Below the pieces are notes generated by a model. It ran no database searches. It was not told where the DNA came from and was given only the letters and a program-made list of their open reading frames with translations. A stretch of DNA of 6,770 bases from Fibrobacteres bacterium CG2_30_45_31 (GTDB lineage: Bacteria; Fibrobacterota; Fibrobacteria; Fibrobacterales; Fibrobacteraceae), in assembly GCA_001873075.1 (NCBI GenBank), contig MNYL01000262.1:1-6770 (forward strand), in the 5' to 3' direction. Positions within the stretch are counted from its first letter, which is position 1. The number at the start of each line of letters is the position of its first letter. A program made the position numbers and the translations under genes. This document shows, piece by piece, positions 1 through 5,818 of the stretch.

Positions 1-1253
1 TCTTTGGAAAATTCGGCGGCAAGTATGTCGCAGAAGTGCTCCGGCGCCCATTGGATGAGCTTGAAGTGGCCTTCAATAAAGCGATGCAGGACAAGGCTTT
101 TTTAGAAGAGCTGCATGTTTTGCACCGGGACTTTATCGGACGCCCGACGCCTTTTTTGTTTGCGGAAAATTCCACAAAGGCTCTCGGAGGGGCTGCAATC
201 TACATTAAGATGGAAGGCCTTGCGCACACGGGGGCTCACAAGATCAACAATGCGATTGGTCAGGCGCTTTTGGTGAAAAAGATGGGCAAGACACGCGTCA
301 TTGCGGAGACCGGTGCGGGCCAGCATGGGCTCGCTACCGCCGCGGCGTGTGCGCGTCTCGGGCTTAAGTGCGAAATTTATATGGGTGAAGTGGATGTGCG
401 TCGCCAGCAGCCGAACGTGGCGGCGATGGAGATGTACGGAGCGACCGTGCATGCGGTGACCTCAGGGAGCAAGATTCTCAAAGATGCGATTAACGATGCG
501 ATGCGCGACTGGGCGGCGAATTTCAAGGATACGCACTACCTGATTGGTTCTGCGTTGGGGCCCGCTCCTTTCCCGGATATGGTGCGGACATTCCAATCTG
601 TGATCGGTAAAGAAGTCAAATCGCAGGTGAAGGAACGGGATCTCGATGTGGCGGCAATGTTCGCCTGTGTCGGCGGCGGTTCCAACTCCATCGGTTTTTT
701 TGAACCTTACATTAACGAAAAAGCGCCGCGATTGATCGGTGCGGAAGCAGGCGGTGTGGGCCCGGGGCGCGGGGAAAATGCGGTGCGCATGAGCGGTTCT
801 GCCTCGCGCGATGGCATTGTGCAGGGTTACAAGAGTCGGTTTCTTCTGGATGATGATGGCCAGGTGGCGGAAACGCGTTCCATTTCTGCGGGGCTCGATT
901 ATGCGGGCATTGGGCCACAGCTCGCCGCACTCGGAGCGTCAGGTCGCATTGAGTTTCTTTCCATTTCCGATGATGAAACGTTGGCGGCACTTCAGTTTTT
1001 CGCCAAAAATGAAGGCGTGATGTTCGCATTGGAAAGTGCCCATGCGGCGGCGGCGGCGCTCCGCATTTACAAGGAAATTCCGAAAGACAAAGCGATTATC
1101 ATTAATATGTCGGGGCGCGGAGACAAGGATATTTTCATTACCTCGCCTGTGTTCCGCCCTACCGAATGGAAAACTTTCCTTGAGAGCGAATTGAAACGAT
1201 TGAATGCAGGGACGGATATTCACTATGCAGAAGCGATGGGAGGTGCAAAATGA
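1..1253 (+). CDS. trpB: Tryptophan synthase beta subunit, 5' end cut off by the window
   Basis: This is the PLP-dependent beta chain, which condenses indole with L-serine to give L-tryptophan in the cytoplasm, in an alpha2-beta2 complex with TrpA. The reading frame is open from position 3 (FGKFGGKYV..., the usual N-terminal TrpB motif), so only a few residues are missing. The GTG at 36 is internal, not the start. Counting the residue at 3-5 as 1, about 416 residues are visible. The PLP lysine is in HTGAHKINN (Lys80, codon 240-242). AETGAGQHG carries the catalytic glutamate (about 102), CVGGGSN binds the cofactor phosphate (about 222-228), and SAGLDY and SGRGDKD are also intact. One oddity: the usual KRED(L) before the lysine reads KMEGL. 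The protein runs about 35 residues beyond GDKDIF, longer than E. coli TrpB (397 aa overall). It ends in the TGA at 1251-1253, overlapping the first trpA ATG. Identification is firm. Confidence 0.97.
   Translation, partial: FGKFGGKYVAEVLRRPLDELEVAFNKAMQDKAFLEELHVLHRDFIGRPTPFLFAENSTKALGGAAIYIKMEGLAHTGAHKINNAIGQALLVKKMGKTRVIAETGAGQHGLATAAACARLGLKCEIYMGEVDVRRQQPNVAAMEMYGATVHAVTSGSKILKDAINDAMRDWAANFKDTHYLIGSALGPAPFPDMVRTFQSVIGKEVKSQVKERDLDVAAMFACVGGGSNSIGFFEPYINEKAPRLIGAEAGGVGPGRGENAVRMSGSASRDGIVQGYKSRFLLDDDGQVAETRSISAGLDYAGIGPQLAALGASGRIEFLSISDDETLAALQFFAKNEGVMFALESAHAAAAALRIYKEIPKDKAIIINMSGRGDKDIFITSPVFRPTEWKTFLESELKRLNAGTDIHYAEAMGGAK
1238..1245 (+). promoter_or_regulatory. Ribosome binding site for the upstream trpA start
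   Basis: GGGAGGTG lies inside the last trpB codons, with its GGAGG core 6 nt before the ATG at 1250. That ATG overlaps the trpB TGA in an ATGA junction, the usual arrangement for translational coupling. The core matches anti-Shine-Dalgarno better than the GAGAGG that precedes the second start, which is the main argument for initiation at 1250. Confidence 0.7.
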
Positions 1254-2077
1254 CGGCACAGAATTCCTTTAGACGACGTTTAATGATAAGTTGCATACGA
1301 AGCGATGAGAGGCATAAAATGAGTGCTGAGAATTCTCCGCGATTAATGGCGCATTTGGTGGCTGGGTTCCCCAATCATGAAACCTCTCTCGCTGTCGCAG
1401 ATGCGCTTGTGGCGGGTGGAGCGAAGATTCTCGAAATTCAACTCGCCTTCAGTGACCCGAGCGCCGATGGTCCCGCCATTCAGGCCGCTTGTGTCCAGGC
1501 GCTTGAAAACGGGTTCTCTACAGAAAAAGGATTGGCTTTTGTAGCGGAAGTGCACAAACGTCATCCGAATATTCCTTTGTTTGTAATGACATACGCATCG
1601 CTCGCCTACACGCCGGGTATCGAAAACTTTGTTCGCATGAACAAAGAGGTCGGCGTTTCGGGATTGATTATTCCGGATCTTCCGTTTGATAACGATGAAG
1701 GACTCACTGCAGCATGCAAAAAATACGGTATGGAGAACATTCCGGTGGCGGCTCCCTCGATGACTCCTGAACGTCTGGATAAACTGGTGCATGCTGGATT
1801 CCCCTACCTCTATGCGGCTCTCCGCGCAGGTATTACCGGACAAACCACGGTGATCGATGCGGAAACACTATCCTTTATCGATGCGGCGGCAAAACGCGGC
1901 GCGAAGATTCTGGGAGGATTCGGCATACGCAACGGAGAACAATCTCATGTACTCTGCTCTCATGTCTATGCAGTTGTCGCCGGTTCAGTTTTCGTGAATA
2001 TCATTCTTGATTTAGCGAAAACACCGGAGAAAATTCCAGCGGCCATTGAGGCGAAAGCGAAAGAGTTGAGCGAATAG
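1250..2077 (+). CDS. trpA: Tryptophan synthase alpha subunit (start at 1250 or 1319)
   Basis: This is the alpha chain, which cleaves indole-3-glycerol phosphate to indole and glyceraldehyde 3-phosphate and passes indole to TrpB. Numbering from the ATG at 1319 gives 252 residues of TIM barrel. The catalytic Glu is in ILEIQLAFSDP (Glu39) and the catalytic Asp in SADGP (Asp50). Loop 6 is RAGITG (169-174). The phosphate-binding parts are GGFGI (199-203) and AGSVFV (221-226). The usual GIPFSDP reads QLAFSDP. Two starts are possible. ATG 1250 overlaps the trpB stop (ATGA), has the stronger ribosome binding site, and adds 23 residues. ATG 1319 starts MSAENSPRLMAHLVAGFP, close to where family members begin. 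I give the longer form for its signal and coupling. Homology favours 1319, and both may be used. The extra segment is a diverged duplicate of the gene's own start. E. coli TrpA has 268 residues, so length does not decide. Confidence 0.95.
   Translation: MTAQNSFRRRLMISCIRSDERHKMSAENSPRLMAHLVAGFPNHETSLAVADALVAGGAKILEIQLAFSDPSADGPAIQAACVQALENGFSTEKGLAFVAEVHKRHPNIPLFVMTYASLAYTPGIENFVRMNKEVGVSGLIIPDLPFDNDEGLTAACKKYGMENIPVAAPSMTPERLDKLVHAGFPYLYAALRAGITGQTTVIDAETLSFIDAAAKRGAKILGGFGIRNGEQSHVLCSHVYAVVAGSVFVNIILDLAKTPEKIPAAIEAKAKELSE
1307..1312 (+). promoter_or_regulatory. Ribosome binding site for the downstream trpA start
   Basis: GAGAGG sits 6 nt before the ATG at 1319. Spacing is ideal but the match is weaker than at the first site. 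The ATG it serves is where homology to TrpA begins. The site is the second copy of the duplicated junction, so it may be a surviving working signal or a decaying duplicate. Confidence 0.5.
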
Positions 2078-2088
2078 AAAAGCGCGGG

Positions 2089-2128
2089 CACGAACACCGT
2101 CCGCATCTGCTTGCAGGGCGGTTTCGTG
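2089..2128. terminator. Bulged hairpin between convergent genes, possible terminator
   Basis: The arms are CACGAA-c-ACCG-t-CC (2089-2102) and GG-CGGT-TTCGTG (2117-2128). They give 12 base pairs with two single-base bulges and a 14-nt loop. It starts 11 nt after the trpA stop and lies 25 nt past the stop of the minus-strand gene. On the minus strand a short T-rich stretch (CTTTTCTATT) follows a few bases after the stem. The + side has only TATTT. It could end the minus-strand transcript and weakly serve trpA. The U-tracts are poor, so the call is tentative. Confidence 0.45.
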
Positions 2129-2153
2129 TATTTCATGTCAACTGCCAGCTCAG

Positions 2154-3695
2154 CTAATTTTCGTTCCCTTTATCCTGTGACGCACTTGCTGGCGCCTTCG
2201 GAATGTGATCTTCTGTCTTTTCTACATCAACCTGGCTGGCATCGCCCTGTATGGTTTTATACAATTCCCATTTGGAAACGTTCCAGCGCGAAGTTAATAA
2301 TTCAGGAATATTGTAGTTCTTGAGAAATGTGTCATAAAAAGCGGGATCTTCCTGTGGCATAATAAACGCTTTGTAATTTTTGCCATCCTTATCAAAATAA
2401 CTGAAATAGGGCCTCGAAAAAAGGCTGTTCTGCCTTTTACTGCTAAAAACAAACCACCTTCCATTGCTCGACCACGAATGATAACTTTCCACATCGTTAC
2501 TGTTGATACTTAAATATCGGTATTCCCCCGTTTTCAGATCCATCAAATAAAGATCACTGCTCGGATTATAGACTGTAAAATATCCATAGTCAGACATCGA
2601 AAACATCAGAAACCGGCCATCCGGGGAAACGCGCGGCCAGGATAAGCTAAGGCCCGTCTTTTCTGAAGAAAGAACGGTGTCCGCTTCCCCCCACGCATTG
2701 CTTTCGGCATTATACGCAATCCGTAACAGGCTGTACTTTACAGAATCCACAGCGTGACCGGAATCCGGTTGGGGGGCACTGCAGTAATAAAGGAATTTGC
2801 CATCAGGGGACCATGCTGGCATATTCTCAAAAGCGTCTGTCGATAGTGCGGAGGATGTGGTAATCAGATTGCGCTTCGTGTCATACAGAATAATATCGGA
2901 GGCTTTGTCAAATACAGTGATGCTTTTGGGACCCGCAGAATAGAATTGCTGAGCAATACGATTAACCGAAAACGCAATACGATTCCCATCGGGATGCCAG
3001 GCAGGATAAACACCGGGAGAGAGTGTGTAATCTGTTTTCATATTTATTTTTTTTACTTTCCCCTCTTCCACCAGGATCGTCCCCCCGAGATTTCCCCTGA
3101 CATGAAACAAGGCCTTGTCAGGATTGTTTTTAGAAAAAGAATGGCAGTTCATGCAACTTTTATTGGTGAGATCATTGACGATAATCGGATCTTCTTCAAA
3201 ATTCTGAAGATTCCTCATGTAGATTCCCATCTTTTTCCATAATCGGTAACCGGGATTTATCAAGCGATAAACAAGATACCCGTCAATCTCTTCCATAGCA
3301 ATTTTATTGATGACGGGCTTGAACTTTTTCCAGGTTCCATGGCGCTTCACGCACACATCAATGAATAAATCTTCACCTCTGTTGTTATTGAGCAGTTTTT
3401 TCCATTTTTTCAATGGAATTTTTATCTCTGGATCCTCATTTAAAATAGAAATGGCACTTTCGTTTTTAGAGTGGATTCTGACATAATATTGAACTCCGCT
3501 GTCTTCTTTGACAATAAAATTCAACGGGGCCATATTCGGTGGAATGACAATCTGAGTATAATCCGGGTACAGAGAGGGAAGACGCTCCATTGTTGCCATG
3601 TTTTCAAGCGAAGGGTATCTGAAAGCGATTCCAAAAAAAATCGTCAAACCTAAGATGACAAATACAGAGAGACCGATAATAAGCTTTTTTTTCAT
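2154..3695 (-). CDS. Membrane-anchored c-type heme protein with TolB/PD40-like propeller
   Basis: The 513-residue product begins with a lysine-rich signal anchor (about 4-25, MKKKLIIGLSVFVILG...) with no clear cleavage site, so it is probably tethered and periplasmic. Residues 45-170 form a domain I do not recognise. A single heme-attachment motif CMNCH is at 181-185. It is followed by at least four PD40/WD40-like strands: AWHPDGNRIAF (232-242), AWSPDGKFLYY (294-304), RVSPDGRFLMF (355-365) and SWSSNGRWFVF (407-417). The tail (484-513) is polar and low in complexity. The reading is a TolB-like beta-propeller carrying one covalent heme, perhaps for electron transfer or redox or ligand sensing, but substrate and partner are unknown. 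The gene starts 10 nt after the DUF6057-like gene. Its ribosome binding site (TGAGGAA) overlaps that gene's stop, so the two are almost surely co-transcribed. Codons are AT-richer than in trpBA. Similar proteins are often named cytochrome c biogenesis proteins; nothing here shows that role. Confidence 0.85.
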   Translation of the reverse strand: MKKKLIIGLSVFVILGLTIFFGIAFRYPSLENMATMERLPSLYPDYTQIVIPPNMAPLNFIVKEDSGVQYYVRIHSKNESAISILNEDPEIKIPLKKWKKLLNNNRGEDLFIDVCVKRHGTWKKFKPVINKIAMEEIDGYLVYRLINPGYRLWKKMGIYMRNLQNFEEDPIIVNDLTNKSCMNCHSFSKNNPDKALFHVRGNLGGTILVEEGKVKKINMKTDYTLSPGVYPAWHPDGNRIAFSVNRIAQQFYSAGPKSITVFDKASDIILYDTKRNLITTSSALSTDAFENMPAWSPDGKFLYYCSAPQPDSGHAVDSVKYSLLRIAYNAESNAWGEADTVLSSEKTGLSLSWPRVSPDGRFLMFSMSDYGYFTVYNPSSDLYLMDLKTGEYRYLSINSNDVESYHSWSSNGRWFVFSSKRQNSLFSRPYFSYFDKDGKNYKAFIMPQEDPAFYDTFLKNYNIPELLTSRWNVSKWELYKTIQGDASQVDVEKTEDHIPKAPASASQDKGNEN

Positions 3696-3705
3696 GGCAA
3701 GTTCC

Positions 3706-5604
3706 TCAGCACAGTCCTTTGATGGGTAATGTATCGGACATAAGACCCGAAATCATTTGCTCGATAATTTTTTTCTGAAATTCAACATTGTTTATATAAG
3801 GGCTTATATACTGCTGATAATACCAGTAGGAGGAACCGAATTTCTGATACAACTCCGCCTGAGCGGCATTCCGATCCATCTCATAACGTTGAAGAATAGT
3901 CAAATAATCGTTAAAACCATTTTCAACGCCTGGACTGAATTGATAACCACCGAGATCAAATACCTCTAAACGTTTCTTAGAAATGTATACCAGAATGGCT
4001 TCCTGATAAGGCTCGGGGATTTCTTTGTATCCCAGTTGTTTCAAGTAGGAAATCTGATCCGCAATATCCAGTTTTTCAATTTGATCGGATAACATCAGAT
4101 AAGCCATCAGAAACTCAAACGCCATTTTGTTCTGAGGATTCTTCTTTAAGAGAGAGAATAAATCCACCTCCACTTTTTTTCCATTCATGAAATGCACATC
4201 GGAGGGCATCATGCGCCGCTTTTCCTGAATCAGCGAATCCGAATGGAAAACAGTCGTGTCTTGAATTCCATTCAGATAATATTGAGCCCATTTTTTATGA
4301 ACGATACTTTTATCCAGTTTTTCAAGCATCGTACTTGCCGCTTTATAATCCCCCTCAATAATATTCGTCAGAGCCAGCATTTTAAGAACGCGGGGGGAAT
4401 TTTCAAAAATGGTCTGTGCTTCATAAGCCCATTGACGCGCCGCACGGATATGCCCCAGATCAAAAAAGAGTTCACTATTGTCGATGGCGATGGAACCCAA
4501 TGTATAACTTCCTAAAAACAACGCTTGCTGCCCCCAGAAATTGGGTCGCTTAAACAAATCATCCGGTAAGCGGTTCGTAAAATAGAGAGCCCTGTTGATA
4601 TTGAAATTTACCAATCGGTCTTCAGAATAATGCTTGTCCGTCAAATCCAATATTTTTTTCCATTCCCTCTCATGGGCAAGATATTTTATTTTATCTGTAA
4701 AAACGGATTCGGATCTGGACCAGAAAAATAAAGCTAAACAGGTCAAAATACCAATCATCGCGATCTGCAGAACAGAAGAAAAAAGGGCGCGGCGTTCATT
4801 CACATTTTGCCCCTTCTTCTGTTTGGGCACGAGATTGCAGAAAAGAACCAGGAGCGGATAATAAATATACAGGACGTATAAAATCATCCGGGGAGCATAA
4901 TAGGTTTCAGGAACAAGAAGATGAAAATAGGATTGTTCCGGAGTGATAAAAAACAAAAATCTGGCCGCCAAATAAGGAAACAGAGCAGAAAGTAAAATCA
5001 GAAAAAGAACGGGCAAAGATTTCTTCTTATCCCATTTCACCAATTCAGCAAAAAGGCATAGCACCTGAAACAACAACAGTCCACAGCCACCCGCCACATA
5101 AAATAAAAGCAGTGAAAAAAACAAAAATACGGTAAGCCGCACCCCCGTTGTTCTTTCAAAGGTTTGCAGATAATAAAAAAACAATTTCAGCGTCAATAAT
5201 AAAATCAGACTGGTCGTAAGAATTCCATCACTGAAACTGTGAAGGAAAAACAAAGCAGTCACGGGAGCGAGCTTCAAAAGCAGCCCGAACCGATTAAAAT
5301 CAAAGGTCCTCATAATCCTGTCTGTAAAAAAGAAAACAGACGCAGCGATGCATGTGATAATCAGAGCCCCCAGCAGCGGGTAAACATAAAATTGTGACAG
5401 AAACAGGGAAACATATTGGATCAATCCGCCCGGATATTCCAGATAGCCCCAAAGGAAAGCTTTATCAAAAAGGAACAGCGGCTGCTGAATAAAGTAACTC
5501 TGTGCCGGATTGACAACCAGCAGTATGGCAAAAAAGAAAAAAAGAAAATACAGAACGGTTACTATACCGGAAAACCTGGCGAAAATCATTTTATTCATTA
5601 GCAT
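3706..5604 (-). CDS. Polytopic membrane protein, DUF6057-like, with helical C-terminal domain
   Basis: The 632-residue product has a hydrophobic N-terminal half with roughly eight to ten membrane segments (about 9-33, 62-94, 106-124, 127-145, 157-188, 197-220, 237-258, 277-296). The soluble C-terminal half (about 300-632) is mostly helical. Around 383-430 it has a TPR-like pair of helices rich in Ala, Leu and Trp. The first loop holds FDKAFLWGYLEYPGG and then a hydrophobic YPLLGALII, which I associate with DUF6057, a family of unknown function common in Bacteroidota. Layout (acidic residues in the first loop, many helices, C-terminal repeats) resembles GT-C glycosyltransferases, but this is a structural guess. 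It is the first gene of a two-gene unit with the heme-propeller gene. No clear ribosome binding site precedes the ATG at 5604; a second ATG at 5598 would also fit. Codon use is AT-rich compared with trpBA, which suggests transfer. Confidence 0.8.
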   Translation of the reverse strand: MLMNKMIFARFSGIVTVLYFLFFFFAILLVVNPAQSYFIQQPLFLFDKAFLWGYLEYPGGLIQYVSLFLSQFYVYPLLGALIITCIAASVFFFTDRIMRTFDFNRFGLLLKLAPVTALFFLHSFSDGILTTSLILLLTLKLFFYYLQTFERTTGVRLTVFLFFSLLLFYVAGGCGLLLFQVLCLFAELVKWDKKKSLPVLFLILLSALFPYLAARFLFFITPEQSYFHLLVPETYYAPRMILYVLYIYYPLLVLFCNLVPKQKKGQNVNERRALFSSVLQIAMIGILTCLALFFWSRSESVFTDKIKYLAHEREWKKILDLTDKHYSEDRLVNFNINRALYFTNRLPDDLFKRPNFWGQQALFLGSYTLGSIAIDNSELFFDLGHIRAARQWAYEAQTIFENSPRVLKMLALTNIIEGDYKAASTMLEKLDKSIVHKKWAQYYLNGIQDTTVFHSDSLIQEKRRMMPSDVHFMNGKKVEVDLFSLLKKNPQNKMAFEFLMAYLMLSDQIEKLDIADQISYLKQLGYKEIPEPYQEAILVYISKKRLEVFDLGGYQFSPGVENGFNDYLTILQRYEMDRNAAQAELYQKFGSSYWYYQQYISPYINNVEFQKKIIEQMISGLMSDTLPIKGLC

Positions 5605-5700
5605 GGTTCTATATATTTGAATTTGCCCTTATATATAAATTCAAATTAACCATTTGTTCTGAACCGTTCGTAAATCAAGCCCGGTTTCATCTATAGAACC
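5605..5700. repeat. Outer 9-bp inverted repeat around the leader of the DUF6057-like gene
   Basis: GGTTCTATA (5605-5613) is repeated in perfect inverted form as TATAGAACC (5692-5700). The first arm touches the ATG at 5604, and the pair encloses the 10-bp dyad. The arms could pair in a leader transcript, or be two half-sites for one protein. They are short and AT-containing, so chance is possible. No matching arm was seen near 2100-2150, which argues against terminal repeats of a mobile element spanning the gene pair. Confidence 0.3.
5615..5646 (-). promoter_or_regulatory. Inverted repeat over a TATA-like element, candidate operator/promoter
   Basis: ATTTGAATTT (5615-5624) and AAATTCAAAT (5637-5646) are perfect 10-bp inverted arms with a 12-nt spacer, so the half-sites are 22 bp apart, about two helical turns. 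On the minus strand the spacer and adjoining arm contain TATATATAAG, a possible -10 element. The right-hand edge for transcription lies 11 nt before the ATG at 5604. Such a dyad would suit a dimeric repressor acting on the two-gene unit, or an RNA hairpin masking initiation. No convincing -35 element was found at 16-18 nt, so the promoter part is uncertain. Confidence 0.45.
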
Positions 5701-5717
5701 TCGCCGGAATGAATTTT

Positions 5718-5801
5718 TTAACCCGGTTAAGGAGGGGAAAGCCTTCCCCTCGCTCCATACTCAGGAGTATTCCGCTACCCCATCTCATCTCGGGCCGCGG
5801 C
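5718..5801. repeat. Cluster of short palindromes between the DUF6057-like and PDZ-thioredoxin genes
   Basis: Four dyads stand in a row: TTAACC-C-GGTTAA (5718-5730), GAGGGGAA-AGCC-TTCCCCTC (5732-5751), ATACTC-AG-GAGTAT (5757-5770) and GCCGCGGC (5794-5801). The second is a strong 8-bp stem with a 4-nt loop. The cluster begins 18 nt past the stop of the PDZ-thioredoxin gene and could end its transcript, but no U-tract follows the strong stem on the minus strand, where TTAACC comes next. It may instead be a dispersed intergenic repeat of the REP/palindromic-unit kind. It is more G+C-rich than the leader just to its left. The rest of 5605-5818 holds no gene I can support. Confidence 0.5.
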
Positions 5802-5818
5802 TTGCATCAGGAACAAAA

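Larger units (their letters stand above)
1230..1335 (+). repeat. Diverged tandem duplication of the trpB/trpA junction
   Basis: Copy 1 is 1230-1266 and copy 2 is 1299-1335. They align without gaps over 37 nt with 29 identities, at an offset of 69 nt (23 codons). Each copy holds a trpB-like tail, a ribosome binding site, an overlapping ATGA and a trpA-like start. In the trpA frame the copies read MTAQNS and MSAENS. In the trpB frame they read HYAEAMGGAK-stop and AYEAMRGIK-stop. Weaker similarity extends upstream (AAACGATTGAATG near 1194 against AGACGACGTTTAATG near 1271). Conservation in both frames shows a real duplication, not chance. The whole-codon offset keeps the trpA frame open across it. 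Confidence 0.8.

Noticed and set aside
102..1374. Minus-strand open frames opposite trpB (102-452, 712-1029, 939-1259, 1159-1374)
   Set aside because: They are antisense shadows of a clear trpB, rich in Arg, His and Cys, with no recognisable domain.
1343..1843. 166-codon minus-strand frame opposite trpA
   Set aside because: It lies wholly inside a conserved trpA, has a basic, shadow-like composition and no protein-like motif.
2111..2323. Plus-strand 70-codon frame after trpA
   Set aside because: It has a TTG start without a ribosome binding site, begins inside the intergenic hairpin and mostly overlaps the end of the heme-propeller gene.
4192..4515. Plus-strand 107-codon frame inside the DUF6057-like gene
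   Set aside because: It is antisense to a gene with coherent membrane topology, has no ribosome binding site and no domain.
5605..5818. tRNA or small structured RNA in the gap
   Set aside because: There are several short hairpins but no cloverleaf or anticodon arm. The dyads are better read as regulatory or repeat structure.
2078..5818. Mobile element with terminal repeats carrying the AT-rich pair
   Set aside because: No transposase or integrase is present, and no matching terminal arms were found at the two edges. Transfer is inferred from composition only.
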